A DNA stretch of 64,000 bases from Stomoxys calcitrans (Eukaryota; Arthropoda; Insecta; Diptera; Muscidae), in NCBI RefSeq assembly GCF_963082655.1, contig NC_081553.1:41519812-41583811 (forward strand). Direction: 5' to 3'. The translations under genes were made by a program, and so were the position numbers. The notes beneath the pieces were generated by a model. The model saw only the letters and a list, made by a program, of their open reading frames with translations, made no database searches and was not told the origin of the DNA. Below, in pieces: positions 1 to 11,496 of the stretch. Position 1 is the first letter of the stretch, and each line of letters opens with the position of its first letter.

Positions 1-38
1 AGCACCGCCCGACTTTTGCCTTTTCTTACTGGTTTTTA
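1..38 (-). repeat. End of a dispersed repeat element (153-bp superfamily, type C)
   Basis: The first bases (CCGCCCGACTTTTGCC, then CTTACTGG) match the terminus of the element ending near 8015 and, reversed, the start of the element at 36146. This is the tail of a copy lying mostly outside the window, within an upstream intron of the PLP-homeostasis gene. Confidence 0.6.
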
Positions 39-87
39 GATGCGTTTGTTTAATAAAAAATTAATATTTTATTTTTTTTAATTTTAG

Positions 88-2406
88 ATAATAAAACTAC
101 CCAATATGCACATGGTCCAAACAGTGGATAGTGAAAAATTGGCCAATAGTCTAAATTCAGCTTGGCAAAAATACGAAAAGGAAAATAAACAACCTCTCAG
201 TATACTCATACAGATTAATACAAGTGGAGAGGAAGGTAAGTAGCCTTAAACGAAGCAATCTAGGAAAAAATGTTAAAGTTTATTATACCCTCCACCATAG
301 GATGGAGGTATACTTATTTCGTCATTCTGTTTGTAACACCACGAAATATGCATCTGAGACGCTATAAAGTATATATATTCTTGATCGTCATGTCATTTTA
401 AGTCGATCTAGCCATGTTCGATCGTCTGTCCGTCTGTATGTCGAAAGCACACTAACTTTTGAAGGAGTAAAGGTAGCCGCTTGAAATTTTCCACAAATAC
501 TTTTTATTAGTGTAGGTCTATTGGGATTGTAAATGGGCCAAATCGATCCATGTTTTGGTATAGCTGCCATATAAACCGATCTTGGGTTTTGACTTCTTGA
601 GCGTCTAAAAGGCGCAATTCTCGTCCGATTTGACTGAAATTTTGCAAGAAGTGTTTTATTATAACTTCCAACTACTGTGCGTTCAAATCGTATATGGTTC
701 AAATCGGTACATAACCTGATATGGTTGCCATATAAACCGATCTGGGATCTGGACTTCTTGAGCCAATAGAGCGCGCAATTCTCACCCGATTTGGCTGAAA
801 GTTAGCATGACGTGTTTTGTTATAACTTCCAACTACTGTGCCAAGTATGGTTTAAATCGATCCATAACCTGATATAGCTGCCATATAAACCGATCTTGGG
901 TCTTGACTTCTTGAGCCTCTAGAGTGCGCAATTCTTATCCGATTGGAATGGATTTTCGCACGACGTGTTTTGTTATGATATCCAACAACTGTGCCAAGTA
1001 TGGTTCAAATCGGTCCATAACCTGATATAGCTGCCATATAAACCGATCTTGGGTCTTGACTTCTTGAGCCTCTAGAGTGCGCAATTCTTATCCGATTTGA
1101 ATGAATTTCTGCACGACGTGTTTTGTTATGATATCCATTAACTGTGCCAAGTATGGTTTAAATCGGTCCATAACCTGATATAGCTGTCATATAAACCGAT
1201 CTTGGGTCTTGACTTCTTGAGCCTCTAGAGTGCGCAATTCTTATCCGATTGGAATGGATTTTCGCACGACGTGTTTTGTTATGATATCCAACAACTGTGC
1301 CAAGTATGGTTCAAATCGGTCCATAACCTGATATAGCTGCCATATAAACCGATCTTGGGTCTTGACTTCTTGAGCCTCTAGAAGGCGCAATTCCCATCGG
1401 ATTTGGCTGAAATTTTTCATGAAGTATTTTATTTTTACTTTCAACAGTTGTGTCAAATAAGGTTCAAATCGGTTCATAACCTGATATAGCTGCCATATAA
1501 ACCGATCTGGGATTTTGAGCCTCTAGAGGGCGGAATTATTATCCGATTTGCCTGAAATTTTGTACTACGGATCCTCTCATGCCCATCAACATACGTGTTT
1601 ATTATGATCTGAATCGGTCTATAGCCCGATACAGCTCCCATATAAATCGATCTCTCTATTTTACTTCTTGAGCCTCCAAAGGGCGCAATTCTTATTCGAA
1701 TTGGCTGACATTTTATACAGTTCTCCAACATGTAATTTAATTGTGGTCCAAACCGGACCATATCTTGATATCGCTCTAATAGCAGAGCAAATCTTTTCTT
1801 ATATCCTTTTTTGTCTAATAAGAGATGCCGGGAAAGGAACTCGACATATGCGATCCATGGTGGAGGGTATGTAAGATTCGGCCCGGCCGAACTTAACACA
1901 CTCTTACTTTTTTTTCTTTATTGCTTGTATTAGCCAAAAATGGCATAGAACCAGCTGCAGCCCCAAAACTTTATAAATTCATTAAGGAGAATCTAAAGGA
2001 ACTTGATCTAAGGGGTATTATGACAATAGGGGCATTTGGCCACGACTACTCAAAGGGACCAAATCCAGATTTTATATCGCTAATGCAAGTGCACAAACAA
2101 ATATGTGAAGAAAACCAATTGGATGAAAAAGATGTGCAAGTCTCAATGGGCATGTCGGATGATTTCGAAAGAGCTGTAAGTAATAAAAAAAGGCAAAACC
2201 AAAACAACAATCAATTTTAATGGGAAAAAGTAAACAAAATAAATATTTTATATAAAACTATTTCCCCTTAAATGTGAATGTATGAGTAACTATGTGTGTG
2301 TCATATATTTCCTTTTATTTCTCTCTTCCAGATCGACATGGGCAGCACCATTGTGCGTGTGGGAAGTTCTATTTTTGGTTATCGGGCTAAGAAACCAACT
2401 GCTTAA
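88..2406 (+). CDS. PLPBP: Pyridoxal phosphate homeostasis protein (YggS/PROSC family), 3' part
   Basis: Exons are 88-235, 1934-2175 and 2332-2406 (stop TAA); phases join cleanly (GAG GAA G|CC AAA) with GT-AG introns. The three exons encode the last 154 residues of a family usually about 250-275 long, so the N-terminal ~100, including the PLP-lysine, lie upstream of the window. Family hallmarks are visible: MVQTVDSEKLA, LIQINTSGEEAKNGIEP, LRGIMTIGAF, SMGMSDDFERAIDMGST and VRVGSSIFG; the last two form the phosphate-binding loops of the TIM-barrel-like fold. The family binds pyridoxal 5'-phosphate and buffers free PLP and amino acid pools in cytosol and mitochondria, without known catalysis. Drosophila CG1983 is the likely orthologue (from memory). 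The first intron (236-1933) is almost wholly repeat DNA. Function is by family resemblance. Confidence 0.93.
282..1915 (-). mobile_element. Full-length 153-bp tandem-repeat element inside PLPBP intron
   Basis: The left end is TATACCCTCCACCATAGG; the right end carries the palindrome GGCCCGGCCGAACTTA followed by a T-rich tail. The core has near-identical units whose CCTGATAT motif recurs at 715, 868, 1021, 1174, 1327 and 1480, exactly 153 bp apart. Removing the element leaves an intron of only about 65 bp, typical for fly genes. Open frames through it come from the multiple-of-three unit, not from a gene. Confidence 0.75.
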
Positions 2407-2974
2407 GTCATCCATATAAGCAGGAAATAGATCGCTCAAATATATACATACAAGCAATCAAAACATATCTATACATATTTTTGTATGTATAGCCCAAACC
2501 CATTGATTTGAAAATGCCAAATAATTATTATTGTTATCATTGTGTTTGTTGAAAATTTAATGCGCCTCTAATTCTATTTAACTTTCTCCATTTTCTTTTT
2601 GTTTTTTCTTGCGCTTATTTTGAAAGTAGACGCGAGCTATTTGGTTTGCTAACACTGCATATACTATGGATGTCTGTACATATATCTGTACAAATATATC
2701 TCATGTCTAAAAGAATTTCGTTTTTAATTTTTGTTTAGACTTAGAACTATACATAGCGATCGTTTCCTAAATGACGCCGTACAAGGGAGAATGGCAGCAA
2801 GTTGCATGTACAAGATTTCGTATAGTATAAATGTATGCAAAACAACAATGTACCTGTATACGATAATAAATCAACATTTGTGTTTAGTGCAATACGCAAA
2901 AAGTTTAGAAATTCAATGCATTTTAGAATTGATACAATTTTTAAATACTTTTTTTTTATCAAATTATATGCAGA
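2407..2974 (+). other. PLPBP 3' UTR and downstream flank
   Basis: AT-rich non-coding sequence after the PLPBP stop. An AATAAA at 2865-2870 is the best polyadenylation signal seen. No gene is visible before LINE coding homology begins near 2975. Confidence 0.5.
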
Positions 2975-4521
2975 TCCACCAGCTACCAATAAATGTTGAA
3001 GTTATGTCCTTCCGGATCTCGACGTTAATAAATCTCCGGTCCCGGACTGTATTTCAAAACTTTTCCTTTGTAAATGTTCTTCGACACTTGCTCGTCCACT
3101 CTGCAACCTTTTCAACCTTGCTTACCGTGCAGGAGTTTTCCCTGCGCGTTGGAAGGTTGCGAACGTTCAGCTCATCCCCAAAAAAGGTGGGGCGAACAAC
3201 CCTGCGAATTACCGGCCAATTGCGATATGCTCCGCGCTCTTCAAGGTTATGGAGACTATGGTTAACCATCATCTTGTCAGATACTTAGAGTCCAATGGCC
3301 TTCTTAGCGATAGACAGCATGGGTTCCGCCGAAATCGCTCTACGGGAGACCTAATGGCTTTTTGTCGTATCGATGGAGTCGCTCTATCCACCAGTTTGGT
3401 GAGAGTAAGGTCGTGGCTCTGGATATCTCCAAGGCATTTGATAGGGTCTGGCATGGTGCACTTTTATCAAAGCTAATCGCTTTTGGAGTCGGTAATAACT
3501 TATATATCGAGCTTTCTCAGAGATCGCACCAGCCACAAGGTTCTGTCCTCTCGCTTAACTTTTTCTTATTTTCATTGACGATCTATTGGGTCAGGCTTCG
3601 AATCCAGTCTATTCATTTGCCGATGACAGCGATCTGTGTTATTCATATGCATTCGACCATAGGCCCACTCCTCAAGAAATTGTGAACAGGGCGCATAATG
3701 GATGAGACGCTCTCCCAGGATTTGTTGGCTATTTCTGAGTGGGGTAGAATGAACAGAGTAGACTTTAACGCACAGAAGACGCAGTGCTGTTTCTTGTCTC
3801 ACAAGCGATTAACTGACACTTTACAATCGCCAATATCTATCGGCGGTATAGATATTGCATGAAGATACAATGTGATGACCGTTGGTCAAAACACGTATTC
3901 GAAGTGTCGAAAGAAGCATTCAAGTGTTTGGGCTTTCTTAAGCGGTGCAAGAAATATTTCACCTCTTCCGATCTTCTCAATATCTATACTACCTACATCA
4001 GGCCGAGGATGGAATATAACTTTCACATAAAGGCAGGAGCTCCAAAATCATCCTTGGAGCTACTTGACGGGGTTTAACGGAGAGCGATGGTATTGATTGG
4101 GGACAGTAGGATATCCAACTTTATTGCTTTTCTGGAACATCGTCGTATTGTGGGTAGCGTTATATTCCTCTATGGTTATTTTCATGGCGTGTGTTCAAGG
4201 GATATTCGTCTTCTTATCCCTGACGTTAGGATATTCACCAGGAATACCAAACTTGCCAGGCACACATAGCCGTTGTAATGATTGGCCAGTCGAACGAACC
4301 ATGCATTACCGAGCAAATTCATTTTTCACAATTCGTATGTGGAATAGACTTCCGGCTAATGTCTTTCCCACCGACATTGACGTTTAGAAATTTAAGACTA
4401 ATATCAATAAACACTACTCCCTCTTTCCGCCCTCCAACCCTTAACTTTCCTAATTGCCAACGCAATGCACTGCATATATAGGGAACATCCCCTGCGTGTT
4501 GGTTACGTGAAAAAAAAACAT
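2975..4521 (+). pseudogene. Decayed non-LTR retrotransposon (Jockey/CR1-like), reverse transcriptase remnant
   Basis: Frame-shifted translation gives the ordered signature of a non-LTR reverse transcriptase: KSPGPD near 3030, NPANYRPIAICSALFK near 3200, GLLSDRQHGFRRNRST near 3300, VALDISKAFDRVWHG near 3420, PQGSVLS near 3535, the FADDSDLC catalytic block near 3615, then a C-terminal domain with SLELLD and RRAMVLIGDS near 4050-4110. A run of A near 4510 marks the 3' end. Frameshifts, a deletion just before PQGSVLS and an in-frame stop make it inactive. A second copy in opposite orientation lies at 43520-44417. Clade is inferred from motif style. Confidence 0.85.
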
Positions 4522-4740
4522 GTATGCGAATACTTTGACTAGAGAGATTGAGAATCGAGAGGAAATTAATTCTATAGCTATGTGCTCTGACAACATTTTT
4601 GCAATTGCCTCCGGTGCCCATGACTAGATCCAAGATAATTTGAGCTTTCTTGAATCCAATATTCAGAGTTGGGCAAGGTACTCTGGCGCGGTTATTCCTT
4701 CAAACAAGACTGAGATACTGCACGTATGTAGGCGAAAACA
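4522..4740 (+). pseudogene. Fragment of a second LINE reverse transcriptase
   Basis: A short reading (with one stop) resembles the segment after the catalytic YADD of LINE reverse transcriptases: DNIFAIASGAHD, then NLSFLESNIQSWARYSGAVI and PSNKTEILHVCRRK, equivalent to the usual N-P-x-K-T block. It directly follows the A-run of the preceding LINE, so it is a separate insertion remnant. Confidence 0.55.
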
Positions 4741-5036
4741 AGTAAGGAAAGGCAAAAGTCAGGCGGTGCCGACTTTATCATACCCTATACATGCTGTTGT
4801 TGTTATTGCCACATTTCTATGTGTGGAGGTGGCGATTTTCATCTCGCTCCTATAGGTGAGCAAGCTCGCTCCGGTCCAAGAGACCGATCGCCGCTGTAAA
4901 ATCATATCGAGCATCATAGGCCCTTAATATTTATACAAGAGCCGGCGCCACCCGGCCTCTCACTGAAACTCTCTGCTCCATAACGCTTATTGTCCGCGAC
5001 TGCAGTTGCAGCTACTCCGTATGAATAGAGATGGCC
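4741..5036 (+). repeat. Unclassified dispersed repeat shared with 43019-43340
   Basis: Begins with a scrap of type-C element end (AAGGCAAAAGTCAGGCGGTG at 4747-4766). From about 4795 it matches 43019-43340: GGTGAGCAAGCTCG, GACCGATCGCCGCTG, AGAGCCGGCGCCACCCGGCC and GCAGCTACTC occur in the same order in both. The two copies differ by an indel. No coding potential or known family is recognised. Confidence 0.6.
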
Positions 5037-5037
5037 G

Positions 5038-5110
5038 AAGGGTAAATACCCAAAAGGTATTCACCCGGTAAATTGGGTAAATACCTGGTTATTTACCCAT
5101 TTATACCCAA
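5038..5110 (+). repeat. Cluster of GGGTAAATACC dyads
   Basis: GGGTAAATACC, its complement and near-copies recur five times in about 70 bases, alternating in orientation, so the stretch can fold on itself. No function is assigned. Confidence 0.45.
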
Positions 5111-5240
5111 AAGCTGTGTAATTATAATTTTGCAGATATCTTGCGTATAAAAATATTTTCCAAACAATTTTTGATGATTTCGTATTCGTTGTATATAAAT
5201 CTGATCTTCTGATCTCAGAAAATCAGATTTAAGTTACATG

Positions 5241-5550
5241 CAAATTTTGCCCATGAACATTCCACTAAGGAACAGGGGCAAACTTTTCACATATCAATGA
5301 GTGGAGTCTGATTCAAGTTTAAGCTCAATGATAAGGGGCCTCCTTTTTATAGCCGAGTCCGAACGACGTGCCGCATTGCGACACCTCTTTGGAGAGAAGT
5401 TTTACATGGCATAGTACCTCACAAATGTTGCCAGCATTAGGAGGGGAAAACCACCGCTGAAAATTTTTTTCTGATGGTCTTGCCAGGATTCGAACCTAGA
5501 CGTTCAGCGTCATAGGCGGACATGCTAACCTCTGCGCTACGGTATAGCCC
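5241..5550 (-). mobile_element. tRNA-derived SINE, family 1
   Basis: Read on the minus strand it begins with a tRNA-like head (GTAGCGCAGAGGTTAGCATG) and a pol III B box (GGTTCGAATCCTGGCAAGAC), then a conserved body (TTAGGAGGGGAAAACCACCG on the plus strand) and a tail ending CATGGGCAAAATTTGCATG. About 80% similar by eye to copies at 11497-11804 and 48778-49085. Confidence 0.75.
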
Positions 5551-6630
5551 CTATACCTAAATGGGTTGGGGCCTACCAGAAATCACTGTGCCAAATTTTA
5601 TCGAAATCGGATGAAAAATGATCAATTTATTGCATCAAGACTTTAAGTATGGAGATCGGTCTATATAGCGGCTAAATATAACTAATATCCGATTTTATGA
5701 GATCAGAAGATCAGGTTTGTATACAAAGAATACGAAGGACACCGTTTGCAACACATCGAAATATCCATTTCCAACTCTATAAAGTATATATTCTTGACCA
5801 GCGCAAAAATCTAAGGCGATTTAGCTATGTCCGTCCGTCTGTCTGTTGAAATCACGCTACAGTCTTTAAAAATAAAATAAAAAAAAGGTTAAGTTCGAAA
5901 ATGGGCTATATCAGACTATATTTTGATATAGCCCCCATATAGACCGATCCGCCAATTTAGGGTCTTAGGCCCATAAAAGCCACATTTATTATCCGATTTT
6001 GCTGAAATTTGAGACAGTAAGTTGTGTCAGGACAGTCGATATCCTTCTTTAATTTGGCACCGATCGGTCCAGATTTGAACATAGCTACCATATAGACTGA
6101 TCCCACAATTTAAGGTCTTGGTCCCATAAACGGCGCATTTATTGTCCGATGTGGCCGAAATTTGGGACAGTGAGCTATGTATGTTAGGCCCCTCGACATT
6201 TGTCTGCAATTTGGCCTAGATCGGTCCAGATTTTGATATAGGTAAAGGGAGGATTTATTGTCCGATTTCACCAAAATTTGGGACAGTGAGTTGTGTTAGG
6301 CCCATCGACATCCCTCTTCGATTTGGCCCATATCGGTTCAGATTTATATATAGCTGTCATATAAACCGATCTCTCGGTTTATGTATGTTAGGCCCCTCGA
6401 CATTTTTCTGCAATTTGGCCTAGATCGGTCCAGATTTTGATATAGGTCTTGGGCCCATAAAGGGAGGATTTATTGTCCGATTTCACTGAAATTTGGGACA
6501 GTGAGTTGTGTTAGGCCCATCGACATCCCTCTTCGATTTGGCCCATATCGGTTCAGATTTATATATAGCTGTCATTTAATAGTTTTAAGTCTTGGCACCT
6601 GCCGAACTTAATGCCTTTTTACTTATTCCA
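5551..6630 (-). mobile_element. 153-bp superfamily element, truncated and rearranged
   Basis: From about 5727 the order is terminal region (GTCCGTCCGTCTGTCTGTTG at 5830-5849), core units with CATATAGACCGATC, then the palindrome-end remnant CTGCCGAACTTAATGCC at 6599-6615. A ~190-bp block near 6240-6330 recurs near 6430-6570, an internal duplication. The open frame at 6027-6209 on the minus strand is a by-product of the repeat. Confidence 0.65.
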
Positions 6631-7080
6631 TTTATATTACGTGCCGAACATTACGGTTTTTTAGTTCAATAATTTAATGTTTTTTTTTTAAATTCTTGTT
6701 TAATTTGTATTTTTTTTTTCATTTTTAGATATACGAAGTATTGTTGTAAACAAAATTATTGTTTTAATTTTTCCTAAATATCATATTTTTTATATTTTTC
6801 TTTTATTTTACTGTCAACACTTTTAGACGATTTTTTTATATTGAAGCGTAACTTGGACTTTTTTCCTTTAATTTATTTATTAGAAATAGTTAATTTTTAA
6901 TTACTTATTAAATTCTATGTTTCAGTAACAGCTATTAGTTATAACGAATGTCATAAAAGTTGGTTAAAACCGTATCGATGGATGGAAGGACAAATATTTG
7001 TGTATTAAAGATATGTGTGGTGCAAGATTTTGAATTTCATTTATGTTGGTTAAACCCATTTTGATAGACGGACGGACAAC
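6631..7080. other. AT-rich stretch without a recognised feature
   Basis: Poly-T tracts and low-complexity AT sequence. Near 6960-7075 is a motif (TTGGTTAAACC followed by GATGGA and GGACGGACAA) that recurs at 8470-8600. No gene seen. Confidence 0.5.
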
Positions 7081-8020
7081 AATTTTTATACCCTACACTA
7101 CCACTGTGGTACAGGGTATTATAAGTTTGTGCATTTGTTTGCAACGTTAAAAAGGAGAAGTATACCGATGGACTCAGAATCATTTTCAGATTCTATTTAG
7201 CCATGTCCGTCTGTGAGTCCATGTTTTCTTGTACTCAAAGTGCAGGTCGTATTTGTTGTCCAATCATCACGAAATACTGCAGATATCACTTTTTTTGGCC
7301 CAAGAACGAACGTTATTGATTTTGGTAAAAATCGGTTCAGATTTAGATATAGCTCCCATATATATGTATCGCCCGATGTGCACTTAAATGACCGTAGTAA
7401 CTACCACCTTCAACCGATCTGCACAAAATTTGACACGGATTGTTTTGTTACTGATTTTAACGTATCTGCGAGATTTCACTCAAATCGGTTCAGATTTGGA
7501 TATAGCTTCTATGTATATGTATCGCCCGATTTACGCCTATAAGGCTGTAATAAACACAATTTTCAACCGATCTGCACCAAATTCGGCACGGATTGTTTTG
7601 TTACTGATTTTAACGTATCTGCGAGATTTCACTCAAATCGGTTCAGATTTGAATATAGCTCCTATATATATGTATCGCCCGATTTACACCTATAAGGCTG
7701 TAATAAACACAATTTTCAACCGATCTGCACCAAATTCTGCACGGATTTTTTTGTTACTGATCTTAACATATATGCGAGATTTCACTCAAATCGGTTCATA
7801 TTTGGATATAGCTCCCATTTATATTAATCGCCGGATTTGCCCTTATATGGCCGTAGTAACAGCAATTTTCAAACGATCTGTTTAAAAGTCGGTTCAGATT
7901 TAGATATAGCTCTCATATGCATATATATTTATATATTGCCCGAATCTATAATTGTAGGGTAGGTGTAGTGTATTATAAAGTCGGCTCCGCCCGACATTTA
8001 CCTTTCCTTACTGGTTTCTA
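7081..8020 (-). mobile_element. Type-C repeat element with three 153-bp core units
   Basis: The left end TACCCTACACTACCACTG pairs with GTGGTACAGGGTA as an inverted repeat. Core units begin TTCAACCGATCTGCAC at 7409, 7562 and 7715, exactly 153 bp apart. The right end has the dyad GTCGGCTCCGCCCGAC and then CCTTACTGG. Open frames at 7213-7542 and 7388-7885 follow the unit length and contain no known domain. Confidence 0.7.
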
Positions 8021-8039
8021 AATAATTTTATTTTTAATT

Positions 8040-8330
8040 GAATTAAATCATAGAAAAGTGTTTTTAAGCGAATATCGGGCTTTTTTTATATTATAAAAAT
8101 TTGTATATAATTTTTAATTGACTACGGTTAGTTTTTTAGGCTTTCCTACTCTAACCTCCTAATTTCACTCCTTCTAATTTCAATTTATTATTAGGATGTC
8201 CTTATCTTGAGATATTCTTTTCTTCTTACGTCAAAACAATTTGGAATTCATTATCTTGATTAAGGAGGAATTTGAGTGCAAACAGTCCAAGGCACAGACA
8301 TCATAAGGAAATGCATATTTAGCGTTTTCA
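8040..8330 (+). repeat. Upstream copy of a ~270-bp direct duplication
   Basis: Matches 8636-8925 in order: AAAGTGTTTTTAAGCGAATATC, CTACTCTAACCTCCTAATTT, TATCTTGATTAAGGAGGAAT and CAGACATCATAAGGAAATGC. About 85% identity by eye; unclassified. Confidence 0.7.
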
Positions 8331-8635
8331 ATTTATGCATTTCAGTATGAGTTGTTAGTTATGATGACGAATCAACTGCATTTTGCGACTCTTGCTTGAT
8401 AAGTGCTGGAATATTTTGAATGTCATCATAGTTGCAACTCTTGCTTGATAAGTGCTGCAATATTTTGAATGTCATCATAGTTGGTTAAACCCATATCGAT
8501 AGATGGACGGACGGACAAAAATTTATTTATTAAAGCTATGGGTGGTGCAATATTTTGAATGTCATCAAAATTGGTTAAACCCATATCGATAGACGGACGG
8601 ACAAAGATTTTGTCTAAATACTTTTTTTAAACGGT
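8331..8635 (+). repeat. Short tandem motif block between the duplicated copies
   Basis: GCAATATTTTGAATGTCATC occurs three times (near 8415 with variation, 8457 and 8549), each followed by a TTGGTTAAACCC and ATCGATAGA-GGACGGAC string. The same string occurs near 6960-7075. Confidence 0.55.
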
Positions 8636-8925
8636 ATTTTATAGTTGAAAAGGTGTTTTAACCGAATATCGGAGTTTTTTTTATTAAAAAGATTTATATA
8701 TATTTTTTTTTTAATTAACAACGGTTAGTTTTTTAGGCTTCCTCTACTCTAACCTCCTAATTTCACTCCTTCTAATTTAAATTTATTATTAAAATGTCCT
8801 TATCCTGAATAATTCTTTTCTCTTTACGTTAAAACAGTTCAGAATTGATTATCTTGATCAATGAGGAATTTGAGTGCAAATAATCCAAGGAACAGACATC
8901 ATAAGGAAATGCCTAATTTCAGACA
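8636..8925 (+). repeat. Downstream copy of the ~270-bp direct duplication
   Basis: Second copy of the segment at 8040-8330, differing by substitutions and small indels in A/T runs. Confidence 0.7.
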
Positions 8926-10420
8926 TATCCCATTGTAAACACTTCGGTCTAATTCTTAACAAAACTTATCACAATATCTTGGCTAACAACTGATGGGCTG
9001 TGCGGTTTTGCAAAGCCTAAAGATGAAAAGCAATTTCATACCTCTTCTTTTTCTTTTCAAATACAAAACATTTTCGACGAGGTCATGTGAAGCGAAAATC
9101 ATTTGGCCAAAAGCCAAATGTACCTTTGAAACAATTTGGTTAAAAAAAAAAAAAACAAAATAGACTTATTTTATGTTCTAAGGAGAATACAATCGAATTT
9201 TTAGTATTTCTCTCTGTCTCTTTATCTCTCGCAATGTTTCATTTCTCTTCACTAGTCGTGGCAAATACCAAAAGTATTTTGAGTTTTAGCCCCGAAACAT
9301 GCGATTATAGAATTATTTTCCTAAAACAAAAACTGAGAGCAGCATTCGAAAAGAATAGAAAACAGATTTCGTCAACACATACGTGTCGATGGACAGACAT
9401 TCAAATATTTTAAACACTGTGGGGAATTTGTATAGGGTAGAATAAATTTTTTTTTTTTGGTGAAAAAGTAAAGCAAATATTATTTATAAATAATGAAAAA
9501 TATCAATTATTAAAAATATCAAGCCATTAAGAAACATGGAGGAAACTTCTCTCAAATCAGTGACAACTATCTATGGTAAGGGATCTGCTATTTATAGCCG
9601 AGTCAGAACGCTTTTACTTGTTTTACTTACAAATTCTGTCGAGTGTATACTTTCTTGGAATGTTTTTATTAGTTTTGATGCTTTAAATTTCTTATGTATA
9701 TTATATTTTAGATTTTTGGTAGAATTTTCTTGTATGTTTACTTTCATTTGAAACAACATTTCTATGACAAAATATTTATTTGGATTTTTTTTTTTTAATT
9801 TTTTACTCCTTATTTAAATGTTCACGAGTGTACCCGTAGGCACTCGTCCATCTATATAATCAAATATAAGTTTACGTTTGTACATTCAATATATGCGTTC
9901 GTTCTTATATATCTTCTATATATGTATGACCGAACACACGTTTAAATCAAAAACTTTTGTGTTTATTTCGAAAAACAATAATTTTTGTAGTGACTGAATA
10001 ACTGACTCATTGCATTGCTTTGTCTGTCATCTTTCTACAAATCTACCAAGAGTTATGTACAAAGATGTTCAATTTTTAATCAAGTGCTTAATTATTGCTA
10101 ACGCCTTGGCAAATGGTTTCGCTAATTTGTGACATTTTACTTGGGAAAATTTTCAATTATTATTTAAAATATTATTATTTTTCATTATAAGTAGAGTTAT
10201 AGTCTATATGGTTAACACTGATGCAATGCTTTGCATTGCCTAACTAAGAAATTGAAAGAGCTTTTATTGTATGCGTCTGAACTTCCAACTTAGTGGTTAA
10301 AAAATGTCTCTGTGGGAATAACAATCAGATCATCCTCGTTTGCAAAAATCCTAAGACCCATTATCTCCTATCTATTATGAAGGACATATACCGCAAGGAT
10401 CCAGATTAGCAGTAAGATAC
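8926..10420. other. Intergenic AT-rich sequence, nothing recognised
   Basis: Low-complexity AT sequence with CT-rich bits (9190-9260). The 71-codon open frame at 9536-9751 is hydrophobic by base composition and resembles no protein I know. No repeat family identified. Confidence 0.4.
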
Positions 10421-10583
10421 GTTAGGTTAGGTAAGAGTGACAGTCCTTTACAGACTCACTTAGACAGTTTTAAGTCCATTGTGATACCATAGTGGCTACA
10501 GACCAAGGCTTATGGCGGGAATCGAACCCAAGACCCCTGCACTGGTAATCCAAGCACGCTACCAACTCGGCAGCCGGGCGCCC
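10421..10583 (-). mobile_element. tRNA-derived SINE, family 2
   Basis: On the minus strand the order is GGGCGCCCGGCTGCC head, A-box region GGTAGCGTGCTTGGATTACC, B box GGGTTCGATTCCCGCC, then the tail TGGTATCACAATGGACTTAA, GTCTAAGTGAGTCTG and CCTAACCTAAC. It is flanked by imperfect direct repeats (TAGCAGTAAGATAC at 10407-10420, TAGCAGCATGATAA at 10584-10597), likely a target-site duplication. Confidence 0.8.
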
Positions 10584-10792
10584 TAGCAGCATGATAACAC
10601 CCCCTTGAAGTGTTCAGTGACATATATCGTTACCGTCAATACTGACCGTGATCTCTCTTATCCAGATATGAATCGAATTTGATTTAATTAAAAAAAGAGA
10701 CTTCTAGTAAATTATTAAACTGTCGTTGAAATCGGTTGGATATTGCAGTATTACCTTCTCATTAGTGTAAACCTGGCTAAATATAAGTAAAC
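10584..10792. other. Degenerate repeat remnant
   Basis: Phrases such as ATCGGTTGGATATTGC suggest an old 153-bp-type core, but no unit structure is readable. Confidence 0.3.
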
Positions 10793-10957
10793 GGTCGCCT
10801 CCGCTAATCAAGTTCGTAGCGTGCCCGGATTACCACTACGGGGGTCGTAGCTTCGATTTCTACTGAAATATGTCGCTACTGTGATATCAAACTGGACTAA
10901 AACAGACTAAGTGATTCTGTTAAGAAAATAGACTGCCACTCTACCCTAATCTAACCA
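10793..10957 (+). mobile_element. tRNA-derived SINE, family 2, diverged copy
   Basis: The order CGCCTCCGCTAATCAAGTTC, GTAGCGTGCCCGGATTACCA, TCGATTTCTACT (B box decayed), GTGATATCAAACTGGACTAA and CTGCCACTCTACCCTAATC matches the copies at 10421 and 29351. Confidence 0.7.
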
Positions 10958-11496
10958 ACACATATGGGAGCTATATCTAAATCAGAACCAATATGCGACA
11001 ATTTCAGAGTCCGCATTTGAGCAAAATAATTTTGCAAAATTTCGTGAGGTTTGGATAACAAATGCGACTTCCACTCTTGATTACAAAATAAGTAAAAAGG
11101 CGTTAAGTTCGCCCAGGCCACCACCTTGGGTATAAATGTATCCTTATGTCATAATCCGGTGAAAAATTCATAATTTATGCCCCCATAGCAGCTTTATCGA
11201 AATATGGACCAAATTCGACACGGATATTAAATGGTCTAATGAGTACAAGTTATTGTTCAATTTTGTAGAACAAAATGTTCGTCTTAATGGTAGCCATATC
11301 CAAATGTAGACCGATCTAAACCATAATTGACACTAATGTCGAATAGCCTAATATAAGTCGAAAATTGCAAACAGGGGCAAACTGTTAAATTTTGTAGTAC
11401 AAAATGTTTGTCTTTGTGGTAGCCATATCCAAATATAGACCGATCTAAACCATAAACGACACGGATGTCGAAAAGCCTAACGTAAGTCAAAAATTG
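10958..11496 (+). mobile_element. 153-bp superfamily element, truncated
   Basis: The palindrome-end motif AAGTAAAAAGGCGTTAAGTTC at 11091 is followed by core units (GACCGATCTAAACCATAA near 11310 and 11440, ~135 bp apart). The copy is cut off at 11497 by a SINE. The minus-strand open frame at 11284-11499 is a by-product. Confidence 0.55.

Noticed and set aside
388..702. Open frames of 60-165 codons across the 153-bp repeats (also 7388-7885, 37276-37647, 39882-40527, 57193-57579)
   Set aside because: They follow the repeat unit (a multiple of three), occur in several frames and both strands, and have no domain or splice context.
5460..5530. tRNA-like B boxes (also 11739, 29410, 34480, 48830)
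   Set aside because: Each belongs to a longer repeated body without a complete cloverleaf, so they are SINE or foldback heads, not tRNA genes.
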